This document shows positions 16,506 to 25,736 of a DNA stretch of 39,895 bases, in pieces; within the stretch, counting starts at the first letter, position 1; each line of letters opens with the position of its first letter. The position numbers and the translations under genes were made by a program. Source of the DNA: Hyphomicrobiales bacterium (lineage in GTDB: Bacteria; Pseudomonadota; Alphaproteobacteria; Rhizobiales; Devosiaceae); assembly GCA_026989045.1 (NCBI GenBank), contig JALSJY010000241.1, positions 1-39,895 on the forward strand. The letters are read 5' to 3'. The notes below the pieces were generated by a model that searched no databases, was not told where the DNA came from, and saw only the letters and a program-made list of their open reading frames with translations.

Positions 16506-18410
16506 TTATGCAGGTTCAACCAACATACGACCACGCATTTCAAGATGTAATGCATGGCAGAACCATTGGCAATAGAACCAATGCACACCTGGTCTATCAG
16601 CTGTAAAGGTGATGGATGCGGTTGCATGCGGTCCAATTTCCATTGCAGCACCAAAGTTAACCATACAAAAACCGTGAGTAAGATCGTCTACATCGTCCAT
16701 ATTGGTAACATAAACCGTTACTTCATCGCCTTGTTTCACGGTGAATTTTTCTAAAGAGAAAGTTGGGGCTATTGAGGTCATATAAACACGAACCTTATTG
16801 CCATCACGAATAACATCTGCCGCCTCTTCAAGATTGACGCCATCTGCTTTTGCTTGCGCAACCGCATCAGCAAAAGTTGGATCAGCACGATCATACATTG
16901 TAAGAGGGTTCACTTTTGAGCGATGCACGATAATACTATCATGAGGCTCTGCAAAAGTAGCACCATCATGGACAACTTCAAAATTATCACCTGAAATATC
17001 AATCAGCTGCTCATTCTCTGGTTTTAATGGCCCAACATTGATGAAACGATCTTTTGAGAATTTATTCATCGACACAAGCCACTTGCCATCAGCTTCATTA
17101 GTTTCACCCATTGAAGTTGAGTTATGCCCTGGCTGATAAGCAACATCTACCTTACCAACAATCGGGTCAACATCTTCGCCCGCATAAGCACGAACAGCTT
17201 TGTCAATATTCCATTCAGCAACTTGGCTATCCAAGAAAAGAGTAGTAAAAGCATTGCCCTTACCATCAAAGGCAGTGTGTAGTGGGCCAAGACCTAATTC
17301 TGGCTCTGCAACAACAGCTGAGCGTGGATCAGCATTATCGCTAAATAAAGCATCAACCTTTTTCACATCAATCACTGAAACAGTTGGTGAAAGCTTGCCA
17401 TTGACCATAATATAATTACCATCAGGAGAAGCGTTCACACCGTGCGGTGAGTTTGGTATTGGAATGTAGCGAGTATATTTAGACCCCTTACGGCCGTCCA
17501 AAACAGGAACACCATTTAGCTCTTGGAAATCACCAGCTGCAACACCAGCTTCAATTGCCTTAATGTCAAACACAACACAATGATCCATTTCATTGCCCAT
17601 CATATCTGCTAAATTCATACCCATTTCTGAGTTATAGCTTGAGGCAAAGGCATATTTACCTTGATAATCAGCATCAACATTATCTAAGTTGCCACTCACT
17701 TGTAGCTGCCACTTAACTTCCATAGTGTCGCCATCAATCGCAGTAAAAATAGAAACATAAGCTGCTGGGTTATCAAGATCACGACCATCATTGATAAGCG
17801 GTGCTTCATGTTCACCATTAGCAAAAACATAACCAGTGCGTGGGAATTTTTGTGGACGAAGACCATGAATTGAATATGCGTTAGGAATTTCAATCATCTT
17901 ATCACATTTCATGATATCAACCCTAACACGTGCAACACGAGTATTGGCTTTATCATTCATGAATAAATAACGACCATCATAAGTACCATCAGTAAATGAC
18001 ATGTGAGGATGGTGAAGATCACCATTATCATAATTTACCTTGCCTTGTTTGGCGAGCATTGCCTTAGTTTCTGGCAATAGATTTTCTGTCATAATTTTTA
18101 ATGACTCATTGGTCTGTCCCCAACCAGTTGCTGAGCAACGGTTAAACACTGGAACACGCATAAGTTCACGCATTGAGGGCACGCCCAAAATACGCATTTC
18201 ACCAGTTTGTCCTGATGACCAAAAGCCGTAATATTCATCTAATTCACCGGGTTTAAGTTCGTTTTTACCAGCAGCTCGTGCAGGTGCTGATGAAAGCACT
18301 GCTGCTCCACCAGCAGCAGCAATCCCGCCAGCTAAAGCAGCTCCTGCACCGGTTCTCGTGAGCAACTCACGTCTTGATAGGCCCTTTTTATCTTCTGTGT
18401 CATTTGACAT
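16506..18410 (-). CDS. nosZ: Nitrous-oxide reductase NosZ, clade I (Tat-dependent)
   Basis: A 634-residue periplasmic copper enzyme reducing N2O to N2, the last step of denitrification. The Tat signal is clear (SRRELLTRTGAG at 12-23, followed by an Ala/Gly-rich hydrophobic segment to about residue 47), which marks clade I. The CuZ region shows DLHHPH at 131-136 and further His-containing loops (NSPHGV, EPHDS). The C-terminal cupredoxin domain carries the CuA motif C614-x3-C618-x3-H622-x2-M625, with another His near 576 (LTHGFC). Nothing key is missing. A good AAAGGAG sits at the end of nosR, one base from which nosZ is separated. Confidence 0.98.
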   Translation of the reverse strand: MSNDTEDKKGLSRRELLTRTGAGAALAGGIAAAGGAAVLSSAPARAAGKNELKPGELDEYYGFWSSGQTGEMRILGVPSMRELMRVPVFNRCSATGWGQTNESLKIMTENLLPETKAMLAKQGKVNYDNGDLHHPHMSFTDGTYDGRYLFMNDKANTRVARVRVDIMKCDKMIEIPNAYSIHGLRPQKFPRTGYVFANGEHEAPLINDGRDLDNPAAYVSIFTAIDGDTMEVKWQLQVSGNLDNVDADYQGKYAFASSYNSEMGMNLADMMGNEMDHCVVFDIKAIEAGVAAGDFQELNGVPVLDGRKGSKYTRYIPIPNSPHGVNASPDGNYIMVNGKLSPTVSVIDVKKVDALFSDNADPRSAVVAEPELGLGPLHTAFDGKGNAFTTLFLDSQVAEWNIDKAVRAYAGEDVDPIVGKVDVAYQPGHNSTSMGETNEADGKWLVSMNKFSKDRFINVGPLKPENEQLIDISGDNFEVVHDGATFAEPHDSIIVHRSKVNPLTMYDRADPTFADAVAQAKADGVNLEEAADVIRDGNKVRVYMTSIAPTFSLEKFTVKQGDEVTVYVTNMDDVDDLTHGFCMVNFGAAMEIGPHATASITFTADRPGVHWFYCQWFCHALHLEMRGRMLVEPA

Positions 18411-18411
18411 A

Positions 18412-20634
18412 TCAGATCTCCTTTTGTTTAGGGTTGGTTTGATTAGTCTTATATTTAGCTAAAGCCTCAGCAGATTGAGCCGTAGACTTAGCCAGTTTTT
18501 CCCGTCCTTTGCGTTTTTTAATTTGAACGGGACATTTCATGTCATCCTGATAAAGCACTTGGCAGTGAAGGCAGGATAAACACTCATTCGGGTTGATTTC
18601 ACCAGTTGGGTGAATTGCTTGCACAAAACACTCATTGGCACAGATTTGGCATGGAGAGCCGCACTCTTTATAGCGCTTAAGCCAGTCAAACATGCGCATA
18701 CGTGCAGGAATGGCAAGCGCTGCTCCAAGTGGGCATAGATAGCGGCAATAAAAGCGTTCAATAAATAGTCCAATACCTAAAATAACCGTTACAAATAACA
18801 AGAACGGCCAAGCTCGTGCAAATTTAAGAATGATAGCCGTTTTAAACGGCTCAATTTCAGCATATTGTTCTGCCAAGCCCATTGAAGCAAGTGAGAGACC
18901 AAACAGAGCTAAAAATATCATATATTTTAGAGGCCACAAGCGCTCATGCAGACCCCAAGGAAGGGTAATTTGCGGCACTTTAAAAAATCTTGCTATTTGA
19001 TTAGTTAACTCTTGCAAAGCACCGAATGGGCAGAGCCAGCCGCAATATGCCCCACGCCCCCAAAAAAGCAAAGAAGCAGCAACTGAAACCCAAAGGATAA
19101 AAATCATAGGATCCATTAAAAATGCGTCCCAAGAAAATCCCTCACGCAGCGAAGCGCCAAGAGCCATTAGATTAACTACGGATAATTGCGCATTCATCAT
19201 CCAGCCAAGAAACACTAAAGTGACAGCCAAAAAGCTCATACGAAACCAATAAAATGCTCTTTCATTTTTTGTTGCTTGCATTTGAAAGAAGAACACACCT
19301 GTCAGAATAGTTATCATCGCCAGCAAAAGACCTATTTCTATCTTCTTATCGAGCCATATTTTTTTCCATAATGCTGAGCGAGCAGCTGCATCTTCATCTG
19401 TTAAGATAGAAGTTGTTGCAACTTCACTTTGTAACTTAGTCATATATTGCTCAGGTAGATTATATCCCAACTCATAAGTGATGAATAACTTCTCAATTGC
19501 CCCCACCGCTCGATTAGTTAGCAATTGAATGCGCCACGGTTTTGTGGGGTCAAAGCCAACATCAGAAGGAATTTTGAAAATATCTAACTCGGTAAATTCT
19601 GGAGCTCCATTAGCGCTAATCTCTCCTAAACGCCTTTGTTGAGAATCATGAAATCGAACCGAAATATCGCCTTGAATTAAATGGATACGATCAAATACAC
19701 CGCCGCGCACATAACCCGACCCTTTGTAAGAAAATATGCCATTACTAGCTAAAATAATAGCATTTTCACCCTCATCTAACCATTCCACAAGATTGTTATA
19801 TTCAGCTTCGCCTAGTAGGGAAAGGCCAATTGAGGGGACAGAGGCAAGTCCCGCATACATGTCAATAAATATATCATTTGCTGCGCCTTTTTCGGCATAT
19901 TTATTTACTCGCTTGTCACCCAATTCTTCATAAGCTTTGTTGATTTGCCCAACATCAATGGTTAAGCGACGTAGCGAGCCGTCTCCTACTAAGGTTTGCC
20001 AATCGTAAATATCTTTTTTATCGAGATTAACCTCAAAAACTGGGTCAGTATTTCCCCCCGTTGCTTCTAGCCCACCTAAGCCAAACGCACGCGCTACCTT
20101 AATTGAAGAGCGCACAATACTGTCATCAATAATCATAATGGTAACTGTAGCGCCAGAGATAATATCAACATCATGCCCCGTGCCACCAACCGCAGCTTCA
20201 GCAACAATATCAAGCCCGTCAAAGCCTTCTATCATTGTTTTGATTTTGCTTTCGGGAATGCCGATTAAAACAATCGGCTCATGATGCTCAACAAGCTCGG
20301 CCTTGATTAACTTGCCATCCAAACCAATTGCCACCATCACATGAATGGGCTTGCCTGAATATCCAGTAGTGCTAACAAAGTCAGAAGTTATATAGGCATA
20401 ACCAAGAATTTCCTCGCCCTTAAGAATAGGAGCAACAGGAATGTTATCTAAAACCACCCCATATGATGTGGCGCTGGCAACAAATTCACTTGCAGCAATT
20501 TTGGGTAAAAACTTTTCTAAGATTGTCTGACTAGACTGAGCCAGAGAAACACCTGATATTAAAATCAGGAAAATAAATAAAAATACAGATAAAAATAATT
20601 GTCTAAGCGGCAAAATGCCAAATAATTTACTCAT
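18412..20634 (-). CDS. nosR: Membrane flavo-iron-sulfur protein NosR
   Basis: A 740-residue protein feeding electrons to, and needed for expression of, N2O reductase. It has a signal or first helix (residues 12-33), a periplasmic FMN-binding domain with the SGAT motif at 160-163 (Thr163 the expected FMN attachment site), about six membrane helices from roughly residue 415, the CGWLCPFGALQE and CRYLCPLGAA cysteine motifs, and two C-terminal 4Fe-4S ferredoxin motifs (CGSPCQICANEC and CLSCLHC with a later CP). Start ATG overlaps the upstream small gene by four bases (ATGA). Length is normal for NosR. Confidence 0.97.
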   Translation of the reverse strand: MSKLFGILPLRQLFLSVFLFIFLILISGVSLAQSSQTILEKFLPKIAASEFVASATSYGVVLDNIPVAPILKGEEILGYAYITSDFVSTTGYSGKPIHVMVAIGLDGKLIKAELVEHHEPIVLIGIPESKIKTMIEGFDGLDIVAEAAVGGTGHDVDIISGATVTIMIIDDSIVRSSIKVARAFGLGGLEATGGNTDPVFEVNLDKKDIYDWQTLVGDGSLRRLTIDVGQINKAYEELGDKRVNKYAEKGAANDIFIDMYAGLASVPSIGLSLLGEAEYNNLVEWLDEGENAIILASNGIFSYKGSGYVRGGVFDRIHLIQGDISVRFHDSQQRRLGEISANGAPEFTELDIFKIPSDVGFDPTKPWRIQLLTNRAVGAIEKLFITYELGYNLPEQYMTKLQSEVATTSILTDEDAAARSALWKKIWLDKKIEIGLLLAMITILTGVFFFQMQATKNERAFYWFRMSFLAVTLVFLGWMMNAQLSVVNLMALGASLREGFSWDAFLMDPMIFILWVSVAASLLFWGRGAYCGWLCPFGALQELTNQIARFFKVPQITLPWGLHERLWPLKYMIFLALFGLSLASMGLAEQYAEIEPFKTAIILKFARAWPFLLFVTVILGIGLFIERFYCRYLCPLGAALAIPARMRMFDWLKRYKECGSPCQICANECFVQAIHPTGEINPNECLSCLHCQVLYQDDMKCPVQIKKRKGREKLAKSTAQSAEALAKYKTNQTNPKQKEI

Positions 20635-21122
20635 AGGACTATCCCCTTCAAAATTTCACTAAATACCAATATATGATTCTTGGTAATAAGAAGGGGGTCT
20701 TTTGGTTTTATTTCAGCTATTGGAGGCCCTCGCGAGATGGCTCGATGGCGCGCACCAAGCGCAATATCACCAACCAATTGAGATTTATTAAAAGATGCAA
20801 TAAAATAATCATCTGTCACTATTTTCTCAACAAAAGGAATAAGCCCTGAACTATTGCTAGCTGTAGTTGGGCAGAATTTACACATTGAACCAGAATTGGG
20901 CGCTTTTTCACTATTTCCACCAACTTGGACGACAGAAATTCCAGCGCTTGAGCAAACCGCACTCATAATGGGTGAGTTGGAATTATTCATTGCTAAGACT
21001 GAGGGAATGGTTTGAAAAATTGAGAAAATTACGCATAATAGGGTGACAAAAAACTTACGCTCCCAAGCGTAAAGCCCAGAACCTCTTAGAAATCCTATTA
21101 GATGCCTATTGTTTTTTTTCAT
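20631..21122 (-). CDS. Small exported/membrane protein leading the nos operon (DUF2946-like?)
   Basis: A 163-residue protein I do not firmly recognise. It has a charged N-terminus, one hydrophobic segment (about 24-44) that could be a signal peptide ending at VLA, then Cys57 in MSAVCSSAG and a Cys81-x2-Cys84 pair (CKFCP). The spacing of a single Cys, a Gly-rich stretch and a CxxC resembles DUF2946 proteins, which are often found at copper or metal loci; this likeness is weak. The C-terminal part has RHRAISRGPPIAEIKP. It overlaps nosR by four bases and is the first gene after the FNR-like site, so it is expressed with the operon. A part in copper supply or nos assembly is inference only. Confidence 0.7.
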   Translation of the reverse strand: MKKNNRHLIGFLRGSGLYAWERKFFVTLLCVIFSIFQTIPSVLAMNNSNSPIMSAVCSSAGISVVQVGGNSEKAPNSGSMCKFCPTTASNSSGLIPFVEKIVTDDYFIASFNKSQLVGDIALGARHRAISRGPPIAEIKPKDPLLITKNHILVFSEILKGIVL

Positions 21123-21210
21123 TACACTTTAAATTCTGATAACAAAGCAATATTCGCTAAGTCTTGATACCTTGTTAGATGTTTTTTAAGGCATAGAAAA
21201 CCCCTAAACA

Positions 21211-21224
21211 TTGTCATAGATCAA
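21211..21224 (-). promoter_or_regulatory. FNR/NNR-type site upstream of the nos operon
   Basis: Read on the minus strand the site is TTGATCTATGACAA: a perfect TTGAT half and a GACAA half, as in FNR/NnrR/Dnr sites of denitrifiers. Its centre (21217.5) lies 95 bases before the first nos-operon start. A TAAAAA sequence at 21183-21188 is placed as a -10 box with the site centred at -41.5, class II spacing. The match is seen; which CRP/FNR-family protein binds it is unknown. Confidence 0.65.
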
Positions 21225-21254
21225 TTTTCTTAAAAACTGATAAGACTTTATGCT

Positions 21255-23408
21255 TTAGCAGGCTTTTTTCTTTGTTGCTGAACAAGGAATAATACGGTTT
21301 GTATGATTTTGTTTTTTAGCAAGAGTAGATTTTGCATATTCAAAAAACTCATCAGCGGGTAATGGTTTTGAATAATAATAGCCCTGAGCCTCTTCGCAAT
21401 TTTGTGCGTTTAAAAATAATATATGCTCCGAAACCTCAACCCCTTCGGCAATCACTTCAAGCCCCAAAGCGTGCGCCATTACTATCGTTGAATGAACAAT
21501 TGCACTATCCTGCTCGCTATAGGGAATATTTTCTAAAAAGCTTTTGTCAATTTTAATGCGGGTAAGTGGATATTTGACCAAATAGCTTAAAGAGGCATAA
21601 CCAGTGCCGAAATCATCAAATGCAATATGAATACCCCTTTCTTTAAGCTTTGCAAGTGGCTTGATAATATCGTCACCTTCAGAGTGGGAGATATTTTCGG
21701 TAATTTCTAATTCAAGTGCATGTGCAGGTAAGCCAGTCTCTTGCAAGACTGCATCAACATCTTCCTCAATTATACGAGCCTTAAATTGCGCTTCAAACAG
21801 GTTCACCGCAATTCTAAAATCAGGAAAACCATTTTCACGCCAAATCATTGCTTGTTTGGCAGCCTCTAACATTATCCACTTGCCAACATCATAAGATATA
21901 GGATTTTTTGCCAAAATATCAATAAAATCAGCAGGCGAAACAAGCCCTTTTTTATGGTGATTCCATCTAAGCAAAGCCTCAGCGCCAACTATTTCGCCAT
22001 TACTAAGTCTTACTTGTGGCTGATAATAAATTTCAAACGCATTATTATCAAATGCTTGCCTAAGCTCATTATTCAAATTGAGCTTAGCTTTAGCTACCTC
22101 TTTAAGAGGGGGGTTAAATAATTGATAAACGCATTCATTATTCTCTTTTGCAGACTGAAGAGCTATATGAGTATTTGAGAATAAAGCTTCACTATTATCA
22201 CCATGCATTGGAGCAATAGAAATGCCTGCCTTAGCCGTAATGCTAACTATTTGATTATTTATCTCAAATGGAGATTCTATAGCTTCAAACATATCTGCCA
22301 ATATATCAATGGCTATATCGGGATCAGATAAATGAGGGGGTGAAATCGTGATATAAAATTCATTACTGCAAGTTTTATATATAGAGGCACAATTGCTGGC
22401 TACAACTTGTAGCCTATTAGCTACATCTTTGAGTATTTTTTCACCAGCAGATTGACCAAGCGTGTTACTAATTGCCGTTACACCCATAAGCTCAATTGTT
22501 GTTATAACTATAGGATTATTGCTCTTACCTAAATGATTTATAATATCATTTTGCAAAAAAGCTTTGTTTGGAAGCCCTGTTAAGTTATCATAATAGGCTA
22601 ATTGATTTAACTTTTTTTCAGCTATAATTCGCTGTGTAATATCTTGAGCACTATAAGCGGCGGCATATACTTCATTATCCTCAGTATACATTGGAGCGGC
22701 AGAAATAGAGACATCAATTAACGAGCCATTTTTATGAAGTCGCCTGACTTTTAAATCAATTACACGTTCACCAAGCATTGTTTTATCAAGAATAGAGGTG
22801 CAATCAAACTGACTTTGTTCATCTTTGGGAAGGAGCATATAAGGTTTTCCCAACACCTCCTCAGCTTTATAGCCAAATAATTTTTCAGCCTCTAAACTCC
22901 AAGATATTACTTTTTTTTCTCTATTAAGCACAAAAATTGCAACTGGAGCAGAATCCATTACAGCTTTAAGAGTTTCTTTCGCTTTTTTTTCGTTTTCTAA
23001 AATTTGCTTTTTTTCAGTAATATCACGAATTACGCAAACTGTTATTTTGCCAGCTTTTGTTGGCATTGGGGCCAGCATAATATCTATATCAAAGGTTTTG
23101 CCATCTTTTCTTTGACCTTCAAACTTCATTCCAGTTTCAATACTGCGACCGCTATGATGGGTCATATGCTCTTTACGAATGCCAACATGATTTGCACGAA
23201 AGCGATTGGGCATCAGAATTTCCATGGCCTTGCCCAATATTTCTGATTTTTCAAACCCAAATAATTTTAAAAGCTTATTACTAGCGTCTTCAATTTTACC
23301 GTTTTCATTAACAATCAAAATTGCATCAGGATATTGCTCAAACAAAAAATCATTCTGCCACATTTGGCGAAGATTGCCTGATTCATTTTTTGATTTTATG
23401 TTACGCAT
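21255..23408 (-). CDS. PAS-PAS-GGDEF(degenerate)-EAL cyclic-di-GMP phosphodiesterase
   Basis: A 717-residue cytoplasmic signalling protein with no membrane segment. PAS domain 1 spans about 20-132, PAS 2 about 146-262, the GGDEF domain 273-430 and the EAL domain 445-700. The GGDEF signature is replaced by CSNEF (347-351) so diguanylate cyclase activity is unlikely. The EAL domain keeps EAL at 477-479, the metal residues in DDFGTGY (598-604) and the glutamate of AEGVE near 655, so c-di-GMP hydrolysis is likely. An AAGGG lies before the ATG. It is upstream of, and in the same direction as, the nos operon, but 132 bases and an FNR-like site separate them, so shared control is not shown. Confidence 0.94.
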   Translation of the reverse strand: MRNIKSKNESGNLRQMWQNDFLFEQYPDAILIVNENGKIEDASNKLLKLFGFEKSEILGKAMEILMPNRFRANHVGIRKEHMTHHSGRSIETGMKFEGQRKDGKTFDIDIMLAPMPTKAGKITVCVIRDITEKKQILENEKKAKETLKAVMDSAPVAIFVLNREKKVISWSLEAEKLFGYKAEEVLGKPYMLLPKDEQSQFDCTSILDKTMLGERVIDLKVRRLHKNGSLIDVSISAAPMYTEDNEVYAAAYSAQDITQRIIAEKKLNQLAYYDNLTGLPNKAFLQNDIINHLGKSNNPIVITTIELMGVTAISNTLGQSAGEKILKDVANRLQVVASNCASIYKTCSNEFYITISPPHLSDPDIAIDILADMFEAIESPFEINNQIVSITAKAGISIAPMHGDNSEALFSNTHIALQSAKENNECVYQLFNPPLKEVAKAKLNLNNELRQAFDNNAFEIYYQPQVRLSNGEIVGAEALLRWNHHKKGLVSPADFIDILAKNPISYDVGKWIMLEAAKQAMIWRENGFPDFRIAVNLFEAQFKARIIEEDVDAVLQETGLPAHALELEITENISHSEGDDIIKPLAKLKERGIHIAFDDFGTGYASLSYLVKYPLTRIKIDKSFLENIPYSEQDSAIVHSTIVMAHALGLEVIAEGVEVSEHILFLNAQNCEEAQGYYYSKPLPADEFFEYAKSTLAKKQNHTNRIIPCSATKKKAC

Positions 23409-23726
23409 AAAAGTTGCCCTTCAGATTCCCAATAAGCTCTTATAAAAAATTGAAGTTAATGGCTATTTAAGTGCAATCTATATTGTAACAATCATAACTT
23501 TATGTTTAATAAACTGTTAATTTAAGATTGGTTTTTTTCAAAAAAATAAAATAATGAAAACACCCAACAATATTTTGCTAATATTATCCACAGGCAGCTT
23601 ATTTGATGCTAAGGGCGTGACTTTATAATAGTTAATGCTTGGCTTAATGATTTAAATGTGGTTTTAGTCCGATAATAAAAGCGATGATAAAACATTCGCA
23701 TAGTTAAAAGTTGGGAGGCTTTTTAC
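23409..23726. other. Divergent intergenic region, no gene seen
   Basis: 318 AT-rich bases between the PAS-EAL gene and the liv-type operon. Only a minor palindrome, GTTTA-A-TAAAC (23504-23514), and the GGGAGG ribosome binding site of the next gene (23713-23718) stand out. No clear promoter or RNA gene was recognised. Confidence 0.5.
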
Positions 23727-24602
23727 TTGGATATGATGCAATTACTAATTTCTGGTCTGGCAAATGGCTGTGTTTATGGCTTAATAGCACTTGGCTTTGT
23801 TTTGATTTATAAAGCCACCGAGGCGGTGAATTTTGCTCAGGGCGATTTTATGATGCTTGGGGCATTTATAACTATCTGGCTAACTAACACTGAATATTTA
23901 GGCCTAAATTTTTATCTAGCAGTGCCAATAGCTATTTTAATCATGGGCGTGCTTGGTTATTTGCTTGATATTTTAGTCATTAGACGCATGTTTGGCCAAC
24001 CACAAATTGCTGTGGTTATCCTAACAATTGCGCTTGGTTTTATCATTCGTTTTGTAGTTGGGGCAATATGGGGGCATGATCCGCATTTACTAGAAACCCC
24101 ATTTGCAGGCAAAGAGCTTAAAATTGGCGCGCTGGTTTTGGGCTATGAAGAAATAGCGGTAATTATTGTCACGCTGTTACTTACCTTTATGCTGTTTACA
24201 TTTTTTAGAAAAGCTAAACTTGGTCAAGCAATGCAAGCTGCCTCACAAAACCAATTGGCCGCTTATTATGTTGGCATTCCTGTTAAAAAAATTCAAAGCC
24301 TTGTTTGGGCGCTGGCGGGCATTGTTGCCGCAGTTGCAGGGGCATTATTTGCCTCAAAGGGGGCAATTGATCCGTCAACTGGCTTGTTAGGCATTAAAGC
24401 CTTTGCCGCCGCAGTAATCGGCGGTTTTGGCTCATTACCTGGGGCGCTGATTGGTGGGCTTATCATTGGTGTTGTTGAGCCATTTGCTGCCTATTATTTA
24501 CCCGCTGGTTATTCACAAGTCGCCCCTTATGCAATTATGTTATTGGTGTTAATTTTTAGACCCGCTGGCCTATTTGCCCAAATGCAAAATAAGAAAGTTT
24601 AG
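23727..24602 (+). CDS. livH: Branched-chain-type ABC transporter permease LivH
   Basis: A 291-residue inner-membrane permease with about eight helices of the LivH family: QLLISGLANGCVYGLIALGFVLIYKATEAVNFAQGDF at the N-terminus and AVIGGFGSLPGALIGGLIIGV near the C-terminus. The likely start is TTG (23727), because GGGAGG at 23713-23718 lies eight bases before it; ATG codons at 23733 and 23736 are 14 and 17 bases away. First gene of a transporter operon with livMGF, an acyl-CoA synthetase and a binding protein. The substrate may be a carboxylic acid rather than an amino acid, given the CoA ligase. Confidence 0.92.
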   Translation: MDMMQLLISGLANGCVYGLIALGFVLIYKATEAVNFAQGDFMMLGAFITIWLTNTEYLGLNFYLAVPIAILIMGVLGYLLDILVIRRMFGQPQIAVVILTIALGFIIRFVVGAIWGHDPHLLETPFAGKELKIGALVLGYEEIAVIIVTLLLTFMLFTFFRKAKLGQAMQAASQNQLAAYYVGIPVKKIQSLVWALAGIVAAVAGALFASKGAIDPSTGLLGIKAFAAAVIGGFGSLPGALIGGLIIGVVEPFAAYYLPAGYSQVAPYAIMLLVLIFRPAGLFAQMQNKKV

Positions 24603-24613
24603 GGGAAAAGCTA

Positions 24614-25711
24614 ATGCGATTTGTTTTTAAACGATCTTATGATGATGATATAAAATTATTCAAACACCGCCCGCAATTTATCTATTATCTGCTGTTGCTA
24701 ATTTTACTCATTGCTTTGCCTTGGTTGATTGATGACTTTTTTTTAGGTGAGGCAACAAATGTTTTAATCTGGGCAATTGCTGGTATGGGTTTAATGGTAT
24801 TAACGGGCTTTACGGGGCAGGTTAGCCTTGGTCATGCGGCCTTTATGGCATTGGGCTGTTATCTAAATGTAATATTGATGCAAAATGGCGTACCCTTTAT
24901 AATATCTTTGCCCCTAGCTGCCATTCTCACGGGATTTGCAGGCGCTATAATTGCCCTGCCGGTATTGCGCTTGCACGGGATTTATTTAGCTATCGCAACT
25001 TTGGCAATTTCAATTCTTACCGAAGATATTATTGTTATTGCAAAAAATTGGACTGGCGGAGTGATGGGGCTTGTTGCTGAGCCGATAGAGATTTTTGGGC
25101 TTGATATTGATCGTTACGGCACTCCTGTTTTATTTTATTTTGTTGTGTTGTTTATTGTATTATTTGTGTTGATGGTGGTTCGAAATCTTACCCGCGCCCC
25201 ACTTGGTCGGGCTTTCACCGCCATTAGAGATTCAGAGGTTTCTGCCCAAGCGCTGGGCGTGAATGTTACAAAAACTAAAGCAACTTCTTTTGCTATCTCT
25301 TGCGCTATTGTTGGTCTTGCTGGCGGCCTGCTTGGTCATTATGCTGGCGCGTTTAATCATGAGACCTTTAATTTAGTGTTTTCAATCCAATTATTATTGA
25401 TGATTGTTATTGGTGGGCTTGGCTCAATTCATGGGGCGTTTTTTGGTGCAATAATTGTTGGTTTTTTACCGCAGTTAATCGCTATCACTCGTGGTTCGAT
25501 TTCCTCTATTTTTAATCTTGGCTCTTTACCACTACCCGGAATTGAAAGCGCCGCCTTTGCCTTTATTCTCATTGTTTTTATATTATTTGAGCCAAGAGGA
25601 ATTTATGGGCTTTGGATTAAAATAAGAACCTATTTTGAACTATTTCCATTTTATCGCAAGAATATGTTTAAACGTCAAAAAACCTATCTTAAAACTGAGC
25701 GTATGAAGTAA
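24614..25711 (+). CDS. livM: Branched-chain-type ABC transporter permease LivM
   Basis: A 365-residue permease. After a charged N-terminal tail and a first helix (about 24-40) come the LivM signatures: NVLIWAIAGMGLMVLTGFTGQVSLGHAAFMALG, the RAPLGRAFTAIRDSEVSAQALGVN loop that contacts the ATPases, and the VIGGLGSIHGAFFGAIIVGF helix. The C-terminal tail is Lys/Arg-rich, slightly long for the family. It starts 11 bases after livH, with AGGGGA in front. Confidence 0.93.
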   Translation: MRFVFKRSYDDDIKLFKHRPQFIYYLLLLILLIALPWLIDDFFLGEATNVLIWAIAGMGLMVLTGFTGQVSLGHAAFMALGCYLNVILMQNGVPFIISLPLAAILTGFAGAIIALPVLRLHGIYLAIATLAISILTEDIIVIAKNWTGGVMGLVAEPIEIFGLDIDRYGTPVLFYFVVLFIVLFVLMVVRNLTRAPLGRAFTAIRDSEVSAQALGVNVTKTKATSFAISCAIVGLAGGLLGHYAGAFNHETFNLVFSIQLLLMIVIGGLGSIHGAFFGAIIVGFLPQLIAITRGSISSIFNLGSLPLPGIESAAFAFILIVFILFEPRGIYGLWIKIRTYFELFPFYRKNMFKRQKTYLKTERMK

Positions 25712-25736
25712 AAGAAAGCAAGAAGAAGGTAAATAT

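Noticed and set aside
21150..21176. Second FNR-like site (TTGATACCTTGTTA) upstream of the nos operon
   Set aside because: Only the left half matches; the right half differs at most positions from ATCAA.
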